Shown piece by piece: positions 1 through 7,445 of a DNA stretch of 48,248 nt. The position numbers and the translations under genes are program-made. The stretch is taken from the NCBI GenBank assembly GCA_035547055.1, contig DASZVN010000058.1, positions 1 through 48,248 on the forward strand, written 5' to 3'. The notes below the pieces were generated by a model, which saw only the letters and a list, made by a program, of their open reading frames with translations, was not told where the DNA came from and ran no database searches. Each line of letters begins with the position of its first letter. Positions within the stretch are counted from its first letter, which is position 1. The DNA is from DASZVN01 sp035547055. Lineage in GTDB: Bacteria > Pseudomonadota > Alphaproteobacteria > Rhizobiales > Methylopilaceae.

Positions 1-1827
1 GGCGACGCCGCGGCGGTCGAGGAAGCCTTCGCCAAGGCGGACCGCATCGTCCGCCAGCGCATCCGCATCAACCGCGTCACCCATGCGCCGATGGAGACGC
101 GCGGCATGGTCGCCTCCTACGACAGGGACAGCGGCTTCCACCTCGTCCACACCGCCACGCAGAGCACCTACGGCGCGCGCCAGACCTACGCCAAGACCAT
201 CTTCAACCAGCCGGAGGAGTCCTTCCGCGTCGTCGCCGGCGACGTCGGCGGCAGCTTCGGCATGAAGGGCGGCGACTCGCTCGAGGGCATCGCGACGCTG
301 TGGGCGGCGCGCCGGCTCGGCCGGCCGGTGAAGTGGATCGCCGAGCGCAGCGAGGCCTTCCTCAGCGACCCCCACGCCCGCGACAAGGTGATCGACGCCG
401 CGCTGGCGCTCGACAAGGACGGGCACTTCCTCGGGGTCAAGGTCGAGACCGTCAACAATCTCGGCTCGCGCCTGTCGCCGCTCTCGACCTTCCCGATCAT
501 CCTCAGCCTGTCGGGCATCTGCGGGGTCTACCGCACCCCGGCGGCGACGGTCGACGTGCGGGCGGTCTTCACCAACACCAACACCACGGTGCCCTATCGC
601 GGCTCCGGCCGGCCGGACGCGAGCTACATCATCGAGCGGCTGGTCGACGTCGCGGCGCAGGAGATCGGCATGGACAAGGCCGAGATCCGCCGCCGCAACA
701 TCATTCCGCCCGAGGCGATGCCGTTCAAGGTGCCGCTGAACGTGACCTATGACTGCGGCGACTTCGGCAAGAATTTCGAGGACGCGCTGAAAGCCGCCGA
801 CTATGAGGGCTTCGAGGCGCGGCGCGCCGCGGCCAGGGCGCGCGGGCGCCTGCGCGGCATCGGCATCGGCAACAATGTCGAGGGCGCCGCACCGCCCGGC
901 TTCGATCTCGTCGAGGTCGCGGTCGATCGCGATGCCCGCGTCACCGTCGCCATCGGCTCGACCGACCAGGGCCAGGGCCACCGCACCATGGTGACCCAGG
1001 TGGTCTGCGAGCGCCTCGGCATCGCCGCCGACCAGGTCACGGTGCTCGAGGGCGACACCGACTTCCTGCCCGAAGGCGGCGGCACCGGCGGCTCGAAGGT
1101 CTCGCAGTTCACCGGCACGGCCGCGTTGATGGCGGCCGACGCCGTCATCGCCAAGGCCAAGACCATCGCCGCCGACCTCCTGGAGACGGCCGAGACCGAC
1201 GTCGTCTTCGAGAACGGCGCCTTCGCCGTGGCCGGCACCGACCGCCGCATCCGCTTCGCTGCGGTCGCGGCGGCGGCGCACGACCGGGCGCGCCTGCCGG
1301 CGGGGATGGAACCCGGCCTGACCGAGCGCGGCCGCTTCCAGACCAACCACAGCAACTATCCGAACGGCTGCCACGTCTGCGAGGTCGAGGTCGACCCCGA
1401 GACCGGCACGGTGAGCATGGTCGGCTATGTCGCCGTCAGCGACGTCGGGGTGATGATCAACCCGAACCAGGTCGAGGGCCAGGTGATCGGCGGCACGGTG
1501 CAGGCGATCGGCCAGATCCTGATGGAGGGCATCCGCTACGATCCCGACAGCGGCCAGCTCCTGACCGGCTCGTTCATGGACTACGCGATGCCGCGCGCCG
1601 GCGACATCTGCCCGATCGCGCTGCAGGAGAATATCGTGCCGACCGACGCCAACGCGCTCCGGGTCAAGGGCGTGGGCGAGGTCGGCACCGCCTGCGCCGT
1701 CTCGGCGGTGATGAACGCGGTGGTCGATGCGCTGAGCCCGCTCGGCATCGTCCACCTCGACCCGCCGGCGACGCCGCAGACGATCTGGCAGGCGATCCAG
1801 GCAGCGACGGCGACGGCTTCTTCGTAG
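1..1827 (+). CDS. Xanthine dehydrogenase/CoxL-family molybdopterin-binding large subunit (5' truncated)
   Basis: The reading frame is open from base 1, so the N-terminus lies outside the window; 608 residues are visible. It belongs to the molybdenum hydroxylase large subunits (xanthine dehydrogenase, aldehyde oxidase, CO dehydrogenase), which bind the Mo-molybdopterin cytosine dinucleotide cofactor and work with an FAD subunit and a 2Fe-2S subunit. Visible hallmarks are GDVGGSFGMKG, the active-site loop PYRGSGRP, the cofactor-binding GGGTGGSKVSQ stretch, and KGVGEVGTACA near the C-terminus, which carries the expected catalytic Glu. The loop resembles AYRGAGR of form-II CoxL rather than the AYXCSFR of true CO dehydrogenase, so CO is an unlikely substrate. 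The substrate cannot be named. The stop TAG lies inside a palindromic repeat shared with the convergent MarR gene. Confidence 0.9.
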   Translation, partial: GDAAAVEEAFAKADRIVRQRIRINRVTHAPMETRGMVASYDRDSGFHLVHTATQSTYGARQTYAKTIFNQPEESFRVVAGDVGGSFGMKGGDSLEGIATLWAARRLGRPVKWIAERSEAFLSDPHARDKVIDAALALDKDGHFLGVKVETVNNLGSRLSPLSTFPIILSLSGICGVYRTPAATVDVRAVFTNTNTTVPYRGSGRPDASYIIERLVDVAAQEIGMDKAEIRRRNIIPPEAMPFKVPLNVTYDCGDFGKNFEDALKAADYEGFEARRAAARARGRLRGIGIGNNVEGAAPPGFDLVEVAVDRDARVTVAIGSTDQGQGHRTMVTQVVCERLGIAADQVTVLEGDTDFLPEGGGTGGSKVSQFTGTAALMAADAVIAKAKTIAADLLETAETDVVFENGAFAVAGTDRRIRFAAVAAAAHDRARLPAGMEPGLTERGRFQTNHSNYPNGCHVCEVEVDPETGTVSMVGYVAVSDVGVMINPNQVEGQVIGGTVQAIGQILMEGIRYDPDSGQLLTGSFMDYAMPRAGDICPIALQENIVPTDANALRVKGVGEVGTACAVSAVMNAVVDALSPLGIVHLDPPATPQTIWQAIQAATATASS

Positions 1828-1896
1828 GGTGGGCGTACCGAGCATGCCCACGTCGTGGGCACCGGTGACGCCGATGCCCACCCGCCGGCGCTACGG
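1823..1896. repeat. Palindromic intergenic repeat, family A (CGTAGGGTGGGC...CTACG), copy 1
   Basis: An element running from CGTAGGGTGGGC to a CTACG end, with internal GCCCAC/GTGGGC arms. Related copies lie at 15702-15774, 18885-18946 and 22860-22937. Here its left edge supplies the TAG stop of the upstream dehydrogenase and its right edge (CTA read on the minus strand as TAG) supplies the stop of the MarR gene. It may also act as a bidirectional hairpin terminator; no T-tract is present. Confidence 0.7.
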
Positions 1897-2358
1897 GCGG
1901 AAATAGCTGTTGCCGAGGCCGAGCATCTTGCTGAGGAGGCCGAGCAGGGTCCGGCGCTCCTCGGCGTCGAGCGGCGCCAGCATGGCGGCGTGGGCGGCGT
2001 CGAGATGGGCGCGGGCGCCGTCGATCCAGGCCTCGCCGCTCTGGGTGATGTAGATCGCGCGGCCGCGGCGCGAGCGCGGGCTGGCGTGGCGGGCGATGAG
2101 CCCGAGCTTCTCCAGCCGCTTGACCATCCCGCCCGCCGTCGCCGGGTCGCAGGCGATCGCGGCGGCGAGCTCGGCCTGCTCCATGCCGGGGCGGAGCTGG
2201 GCGGCGCTGAGCAGCGCGATCTGCGGCGAGGTCAAAGCGAGGCCGGCCGGGCGCTGCTCGATCAGGGCGTCCATGCGCTGCTTGCCGCGGCGCAGCAAAT
2301 GCGCGAGCTGGTCGTAGAGCGGCGTGAGGTCGCCGGCCCGGTCGTCGGGAATCGTCAC
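1891..2358 (-). CDS. MarR family transcriptional regulator
   Basis: A 155-residue protein of normal MarR length. The winged helix-turn-helix is visible: LTSPQIALLSAA leads into helices MEQAELAAAIACDPATAGGMVKRLEKLGLI (about residues 58-87), followed by a basic wing SPRSRRGRAIYIT. The helices flanking it are the usual dimerisation helices. MarR proteins bind palindromic operators as dimers and are released by small phenolic or other ligands. It is convergent with the molybdenum hydroxylase gene and divergent, with a gap of about 146 bp, from the Ppx/GppA gene, so either its own promoter or a distant gene could be the target. Ligand and target are unknown. Confidence 0.85.
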   Translation of the reverse strand: MTIPDDRAGDLTPLYDQLAHLLRRGKQRMDALIEQRPAGLALTSPQIALLSAAQLRPGMEQAELAAAIACDPATAGGMVKRLEKLGLIARHASPRSRRGRAIYITQSGEAWIDGARAHLDAAHAAMLAPLDAEERRTLLGLLSKMLGLGNSYFRP

Positions 2359-2504
2359 GGCCGGATGCTAGCCCGCGGGGGCCGGCAAAGCCAAGATCGC
2401 CGCCGGGTTTGCCTGCCGGGCGGGGGCGCGGGTAGACTTTGCGTTCGGCCGCCCTCCGCCCGGGCGGCAGCGTCCGGCGCGCGCCGCCGGGAGGATGCCC
2501 CCCG

Positions 2505-3599
2505 GTGGACGACCTGCCGCCGCCCGTCACGGCAGACCCGACGCCGGCGCTGCCGGCGGCACGGCCTGCCATGCCCCGCGCGGCGGCGATCCCGTGCTAC
2601 GCCGCGCTCGACCTCGGCACCAACAACTGCCGCCTCCTGGTCGCCCGCCCGACCGCCGACGGCTTTCGCGTGATCGACGCCTTCTCCCGCATCGTGCGGC
2701 TCGGCGAGGGCCTCGGCACGAGCGGCCGCCTCGCCGAGGACGCCATGGCCCGCGCGGTCGAGGCGCTGGAGGTCTGCCGCGCCAAGATGGCGACGCGGGG
2801 GGTCGCGCGCTCGCGCCTGATCGCGACCGAGGCCTGCCGCAGCGCGGCGAACGGGCGCGACTTCTGCAGCCGCGTCCGGGACACGACCGGGCTCGACCTC
2901 GAGATCGTCGACCGCGCCACCGAGGCCCGCCTCGCCGCGCTCGGCTGCGCCCCCCTGGTCGACCCCGACGCCGCGGGCGTCGTCCTGTTCGACATCGGCG
3001 GCGGCTCCTCGGAGCTGGTGTGGATGGAGCGGCCCGAGCGCCGCTTCGACGCCGAACCCCGCATCCGCGCCTGGATCTCGCTCCCGGTCGGCGTGGTGAC
3101 GCTGGCGGAGCGCCACGGCGGCGTCCACGTCACGCCCGAAATCTTCGACGCCATGGTCGAGGAGGTCGACGGCCTCCTCGGCGCCTTCCCCGAGGGCGAG
3201 GCGCTGGCGCGGGAGGCGGCTCGCCTGCACATGCTCGGCACCTCCGGCACCGTGACGACGATGGCCGGCGTCCATCTCGACCTGCCGCGCTACGACCGCC
3301 GCCGCGTCGACGGCATCTGGATGAGCGACGGCGACATCGCGGCGGTGACGCGGCGGCTCTGCGCGATGTCCTACGACGAGCGGGTGGCGAGCCCCTGCAT
3401 CGGCCACGACCGCGCCGACCTCGTGCTCGCCGGCTGCGCCATCCTGGAGGCGATCCGCAGCCGCTTCGGCTGCCGGCGGCTCCGGGTCGCCGACCGCGGC
3501 CTCCGCGAAGGCCTGCTGATCGAGATGATGCGGGCCGACGGCGCCTGGCGCCGCCGCCCGCGGTCGTGGCAACGCGGCCGGGGCGGCGGCCGGCGCTGA
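2505..3599 (+). CDS. Ppx/GppA family phosphatase
   Basis: A 364-residue ASKHA-fold phosphatase of the exopolyphosphatase/guanosine pentaphosphatase family, which hydrolyses polyphosphate or converts pppGpp to ppGpp. The N-terminal phosphate-binding loop is ALDLGTNNCRLLVARP, the second glycine-rich motif is FDIGGGSSELVW, and a third Gly-rich segment HMLGTSGTVTT follows. It is the short two-domain form without the C-terminal HD domain. I chose the GTG start because GGGAGG lies 10 bases upstream; an in-frame ATG at 2571 would still keep the ATPase fold. Its TGA overlaps the ATG of rlmE (ATGA), so the two are translationally coupled, as often seen in Rhizobiales. Sequence alone cannot separate Ppx from GppA activity. 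Confidence 0.9.
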   Translation: MDDLPPPVTADPTPALPAARPAMPRAAAIPCYAALDLGTNNCRLLVARPTADGFRVIDAFSRIVRLGEGLGTSGRLAEDAMARAVEALEVCRAKMATRGVARSRLIATEACRSAANGRDFCSRVRDTTGLDLEIVDRATEARLAALGCAPLVDPDAAGVVLFDIGGGSSELVWMERPERRFDAEPRIRAWISLPVGVVTLAERHGGVHVTPEIFDAMVEEVDGLLGAFPEGEALAREAARLHMLGTSGTVTTMAGVHLDLPRYDRRRVDGIWMSDGDIAAVTRRLCAMSYDERVASPCIGHDRADLVLAGCAILEAIRSRFGCRRLRVADRGLREGLLIEMMRADGAWRRRPRSWQRGRGGGRR

Positions 3600-4291
3600 T
3601 GGCGCGTCCCCCCGCCGGCCGCGCGACGCCGACCCGGCTCCGCACCACCCGCGGCCGCACCGCCGCGCAGCAGCGCTGGCTCGAGCGGCAGCTCAACGAT
3701 CCCTATGTCGCCCGCGCCAAGGCCGAGGGGTTTCGCTCGCGCGCGGCCTACAAGCTGCTCGACATCGACGCCCGCTTCCACCTGCTGAAGGCCGGGCAGA
3801 AGGTGATCGACCTCGGCGCCGCGCCCGGCGGCTGGAGCCAGGTCGCCGCCCAGCGGACCGGCGCCGCCGGCGGCGAGGGCCAAGTGGTCGCGCTCGACCT
3901 CCTGGAGATGGCGCCGATCCCCGGCGTCACGTTCGTCCGGATGGACTTTCTCGCGCCGGAGGCGCCGGGGGCGATCACCGCCCTCCTCGGCGGGCCGGCC
4001 GACCTCGTGCTGTCGGACATGGCCGCCAACACCACCGGCCACAAGAAGACCGACCACCTCCGCACCCTCGGCCTGGTCGAGGCCGCCGCGGCGTTCGCGA
4101 GCGAGGTGCTGGCGCCGGGCGGCGCCTTCCTGGCCAAGGTGCTGCAGGGCGGCACGGAGGGCGAATTGCTGGCGGCGCTGAAGCGCGATTTCCGCACCGT
4201 GCGCCACGTCAAGCCGCCGTCGAGCCGGGCGGAGTCCTCGGAGCTCTACGTGCTCGCGACCGGGTTCCGCGCCGCTTCGGAAACCGCATAG
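3599..4291 (+). CDS. rlmE: 23S rRNA (uridine-2'-O-)-methyltransferase RlmE (FtsJ/RrmJ)
   Basis: This enzyme methylates the 2'-OH of U2552 (E. coli numbering) in the 23S rRNA A-loop, using S-adenosylmethionine, late in 50S assembly. The 230-residue protein has the FtsJ K-D-K-E catalytic tetrad: K52 in SRAAYKLLD, D140 in LVLSDMAAN, K180 in FLAKVLQGG and E215 in SSELYV. The SAM-binding glycine loop is VIDLGAAPGGWSQVAA. It starts inside the stop of the Ppx/GppA gene (ATGA overlap). The last 46 bp overlap the 3' end of the convergent MFS gene, so the C-terminal tail FRAASETA shares DNA with the pump's tail. Confidence 0.95.
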   Translation: MARPPAGRATPTRLRTTRGRTAAQQRWLERQLNDPYVARAKAEGFRSRAAYKLLDIDARFHLLKAGQKVIDLGAAPGGWSQVAAQRTGAAGGEGQVVALDLLEMAPIPGVTFVRMDFLAPEAPGAITALLGGPADLVLSDMAANTTGHKKTDHLRTLGLVEAAAAFASEVLAPGGAFLAKVLQGGTEGELLAALKRDFRTVRHVKPPSSRAESSELYVLATGFRAASETA

Positions 4292-5676
4292 CGGCGGTGG
4301 CCCGAGACGGCGCTGCCGGCATCGGGGCGAAGGCGGAGGAAGAACGGCACCGCGCTGATGCAGAGCACGCCGACCACGAGGAAGGCGGCGACGAAGTCGC
4401 TCCGCGCCAGGACGCCGGTGCCCCGCATCGCCATCGACACTTCGAGCGTCAGCGCCCCGAAGCTGACGCCCATCGACAGCGCCACCTGCTGTGCCACGCT
4501 GGAGAGGCTGGTGGCGCGGCTCATCTCGATCTGCTCGATGTCGGAATAGACCACCGCATTCATCGCGGTGAACAGCATCGAGCGGAAGAAGCCGCCGACG
4601 AACAGCACCGCCATCATCACCATGCGCGGCGTCGCGATCGTGAAGAGCGCGGTCGAGGCCGAGAACGAAGCCCCGATGACGGCCGCGGCGGCAAGGCAGG
4701 TGCGGAAGCCGAAGGCGCGGATCAAAGGCGGCGCGGCGAACTTCATCAGGAGCGCACCGGCCGAGCCGACGAAGGTGGTAAGGCCCGATTCCAGCGGGCT
4801 CATGCCGAAGATGACCTGGAGCAGGAGCGGCAGGAGGAACGGGCTCGCCCCCATGCCCATGCGGAACAGGAAGCCGCCGGTGACGCCGACCCTGAACGTC
4901 GGGGTGCGGAACAGGCCGAGATCGAGGATCGGGGCCTTGGCGCGGCGGTAGTGCATCCAATAGGCCGCGAGGACGAGGCCGCCGAAGCCGATGACGGCAA
5001 GGCCGGTCCACCACGGCAGGAAGGCGAGGCCGAGCAGCGTCGAGCCCGACACCACCCCGGCGAGGCCGATGCCGGAGAGGACGAAGCCGAGAAAATCGAA
5101 CCGGCGCTGCTCCTCGCCGCGGATGTCGGGCACGAACAGCGTCGCCAGCACGAGGCCGAGCGCGCCGATCGGCACGTTGATCCAGAAGATCCAGCGCCAG
5201 TGCAGATAGGTCGTGATGAAGCCGCCGACCGGCGGGCCGATCATCGGGCCGATCAGCGCCGGGATGGTGACCCAGGCCATGGCGGCGACGAGGTCGCGCT
5301 TCTCGATCGAGCGCAGCACGACCAGCCGGCCGACCGGCACCATCATGGCGCCGCCGATGCCCTGGACGGTGCGCGCGGCGACGAAGCCGCCGAGCGTCGA
5401 CGACAGCCCGCACATGATCGAGCCGAACACGAACACCGCGATGGCGGCGCGGAACACCAGCCGGGCGCCGAAGCGGTCGGCCACCCATCCCGATGCCGGC
5501 ACGAAGATCGCGAGGCTGAGGAGGTAGGAGGTCAGCGCCAGCTTGAGCGCGACCGGGTTGACGCCGATGTCGACCGCGATCGCGGGCAGCGAGGTCGAGA
5601 GAACCGTCGAATCGAGGTTCTCCATGAACAGCGCGCAGGCGACGATCAGCGGGATCAGGAGGGGATTGCTGGGCAC
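4246..5676 (-). CDS. DHA2 (EmrB/QacA) family MFS drug efflux transporter
   Basis: A 476-residue inner-membrane proton antiporter with the many hydrophobic segments of the 14-helix DHA2 family. MFS motif A appears as GWVADRFGARLVFR between helices 2 and 3, and the antiporter motif C as GPMIGPPVGGFI in helix 5. The first helix contains FMENLDSTVLSTSLPAIA, a DHA2 hallmark (motif D1). The proposed start is GTG (CAC at 5674-5676) with no strong ribosome site; the ATG at residue 19 is too far into helix 1 to be better. No adaptor (EmrA-like) gene is adjacent. Substrate is not predictable. The 3' end overlaps rlmE by 46 bp. Confidence 0.88.
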   Translation of the reverse strand: MPSNPLLIPLIVACALFMENLDSTVLSTSLPAIAVDIGVNPVALKLALTSYLLSLAIFVPASGWVADRFGARLVFRAAIAVFVFGSIMCGLSSTLGGFVAARTVQGIGGAMMVPVGRLVVLRSIEKRDLVAAMAWVTIPALIGPMIGPPVGGFITTYLHWRWIFWINVPIGALGLVLATLFVPDIRGEEQRRFDFLGFVLSGIGLAGVVSGSTLLGLAFLPWWTGLAVIGFGGLVLAAYWMHYRRAKAPILDLGLFRTPTFRVGVTGGFLFRMGMGASPFLLPLLLQVIFGMSPLESGLTTFVGSAGALLMKFAAPPLIRAFGFRTCLAAAAVIGASFSASTALFTIATPRMVMMAVLFVGGFFRSMLFTAMNAVVYSDIEQIEMSRATSLSSVAQQVALSMGVSFGALTLEVSMAMRGTGVLARSDFVAAFLVVGVLCISAVPFFLRLRPDAGSAVSGHRRYAVSEAARNPVAST

Positions 5677-5765
5677 GGACGCGGAATCGCTAGGAAGCCT
5701 ATCTATCTAGCGCGGGCCGGCAGCCGGGTCATCCGGCGCGTGCCCGGTGGCTGCCATGCCGCCGC

Positions 5766-5950
5766 CGCAGGTCGGCCCGCCCGACCTGCGGTCTCAAGCG
5801 GCGAACCCGGGAACACCCGCGGTCGCAGGTCGGGCCCGCCCGACCTGCGGTCTCAAGCGGCGAACCCGGGAACACCCGCGTTCGCAGGCCGGGCCCGCCC
5901 GACCTGCGGTCTCAAGCGGCGAACCCGGGAACACCCGCGTTCGCAGGCCG
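5766..5950. repeat. Three tandem 58-59 bp repeats plus partial fourth, each with a hairpin
   Basis: Units start at 5766, 5824 and 5883, with a 9-bp fragment of a fourth at 5942. Each begins with arms CGCAGGTCGGG / CCCGACCTGCG around a 4-base loop (perfect in unit 2, one deletion in unit 1, one mismatch in unit 3), followed by a conserved 30-base arm with CTCAAGCGGCGAACCCGG. The copies are nearly identical, implying recent duplication or gene conversion. There are no unique spacers, so this is not a CRISPR. It lies in the divergent gap between the MFS and rlpA genes. Confidence 0.9.
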
Positions 5951-6212
5951 GCGCCGGATCTTTACCGGATCGTAAAGTCTGGGCGGCGACTTTGAGCGGA
6001 TGAGTGCGGCGTCGGCGAAACCCAGCGGTTCGGGTCACGTGTCTGTGGGAGGCGCGGCCCGGCCCGGTCCGCCCCACGAATTCGCCGCAGTTTTGACACG
6101 ATCTCCCCGTTTCCATGCCCGGATGGACGGACCGCGCTCGGGCGCGGAGAGGGCCGTTCGTGATCGGGGTGGACAGGGCGGCGCGACCGTCCCAGGTTCG
6201 GGGGGACTGAGG
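5951..6212. other. Leader region of rlpA with an 18-bp palindrome
   Basis: This stretch of 262 bp has no convincing gene; an in-frame upstream extension of rlpA exists but lacks a ribosome site and would bury the lipoprotein signal. It holds the inverted repeat CTTTAC-N6-GTAAAG at 5960-5977, a possible operator, and a TTGACA at 6093-6098 without a good -10 partner. Nothing else was recognised. Confidence 0.5.
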
Positions 6213-7373
6213 ATGGCCGAAGCGAAGCTGGCGCGCGCCCGGGCCGTCGCAGATTTCCTGCTGAGCCGCCCCATCGGTCGCTGCGTCGTCGTCGCCGCCG
6301 GCTGCCTCGTCCTCGCCAACTGCTCCTCGTCGCGGATGAGCGCGGATCTTGGCGTGCCGGCGAGTCCCAAGGTCATTCCGGATGGCCAGCCGGTGCCGAA
6401 GGGCGGCGGCCGCACCATGACCGGTAAGCCGTATGTCGTCTCCGGGCGGGTCTACCGGCCGATGAGCAATCCCCACGGCTACACCGCCGTCGGCACCGCG
6501 TCCTGGTACGGCAGCGCCTTCCGCGGGCGCTACACCTCGAACCACGAGATCTTCGACGGCGCCGCGTTGTCGGCGGCCCATCCCACGCTGCCGCTGCCGA
6601 GCTACGTCCGCGTCACCGACCTCGACAACGGCCGCTCGGTCATCGTGCGGGTCAACGACCGCGGCCCGTTCCACGGCGGCCGGCTGATCGACGTGTCGAA
6701 GATGACCGCCGAGGTGCTGGGCTTCCGCCGCAACGGCACCGCGCCGGTCCGCATCACCTATGTCGGGCCGGCCAACCTCGCGGGCTCGGACGATCGCAAG
6801 CTGCTCGCGACCTACGAGGTCAACGGCCGCCCGGCCCGGCCGGACGTCGCGCTCGCCGCCTCGTTCCCGCCGCCGCCGCGGCGGAACGGCGCGCCGGCGC
6901 TGCTCGCGGCCCTGGTGCCGGCCCCGCTGTCGCGGGCGGAGGAGGCCGAGCGGCCTGAGCCCGTGCCCGCCGTCGTGCCGCTGCCGGCTCCGCCCGAGCG
7001 GATCGCCGTCGCGGCACCGGCGCCCGCTCCGGCGGCCCGCGCGCCGCTGCGCCTCGCCCGCAACGACCTGATGCCGCCGTCGGCCAGCGACCCGATCGGC
7101 CAGTTGGTCGCCGAGGGCCACCCGCCGATGCCCCAGCCGCGCCGCTTCGCCTATGCGCCGGGGATCGAGCCGACCTGGCAACGCCCCGCCCACGTTCGCG
7201 GCCCGGTGACCGCGGCGGCGCAGACGCCGGTCGAGCTCGGCTCGCCCGTGACCGCCGCGCGGCGCGTCCATGCCGGCTTCGCCGGCTCCGGCTATCGCGA
7301 GCCGATCCCGCTCCGGCCGTCGCTCGTCCGCGACGTTCCCGAGCAGGCCTCGGCGCTGGCGCCGCTGTACTGA
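6213..7373 (+). CDS. rlpA: RlpA-like septal ring lytic transglycosylase, lipoprotein
   Basis: A 386-residue predicted outer-membrane lipoprotein. The signal sequence ends in the lipobox LANC with Cys37. The double-psi beta-barrel domain starts at about residue 90: GTASWYGSAFRGRYTSNHEIFD, then SYVRVTDLDNGRSVIVRVNDRGPFHGGRLIDVS, with the Asp of VNDRGPF being the conserved catalytic-type residue. RlpA proteins cleave denuded glycan strands at the septum or bind septal peptidoglycan. The C-terminal half is Pro/Ala-rich and low in complexity; I see no SPOR domain, unlike E. coli RlpA. The ATG at 6213 was chosen because it gives a proper lipoprotein signal and follows a G-rich stretch. It begins the classical alphaproteobacterial cluster rlpA-dac-tmk-holB-metG-tatD-MBL. 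Confidence 0.9.
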   Translation: MAEAKLARARAVADFLLSRPIGRCVVVAAGCLVLANCSSSRMSADLGVPASPKVIPDGQPVPKGGGRTMTGKPYVVSGRVYRPMSNPHGYTAVGTASWYGSAFRGRYTSNHEIFDGAALSAAHPTLPLPSYVRVTDLDNGRSVIVRVNDRGPFHGGRLIDVSKMTAEVLGFRRNGTAPVRITYVGPANLAGSDDRKLLATYEVNGRPARPDVALAASFPPPPRRNGAPALLAALVPAPLSRAEEAERPEPVPAVVPLPAPPERIAVAAPAPAPAARAPLRLARNDLMPPSASDPIGQLVAEGHPPMPQPRRFAYAPGIEPTWQRPAHVRGPVTAAAQTPVELGSPVTAARRVHAGFAGSGYREPIPLRPSLVRDVPEQASALAPLY

Positions 7374-7445
7374 CGCGTCTCGCGCGTTTCCCGCCCCGCC
7401 CGATCGCGTTAGAATGACGCAAGGGGCGTCATTCCGATCACGGCC

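Noticed and set aside
1..1827. Aerobic CO dehydrogenase CoxL
   Set aside because: The active-site loop reads PYRGSGRP, not the AYXCSFR loop with the Cys that binds copper in true CO dehydrogenase.
5766..5950. CRISPR array
   Set aside because: The units are directly tandem without unique spacers, and there are no cas genes nearby.
6093..6098. TTGACA as the -35 box of rlpA
   Set aside because: No acceptable -10 sequence is found 16 to 18 bases downstream.
6000..6212. N-terminal extension of rlpA (start at 6000)
   Set aside because: It would put the lipoprotein signal in the middle of the protein; no ribosome site precedes it, while the ATG at 6213 gives a normal lipoprotein.
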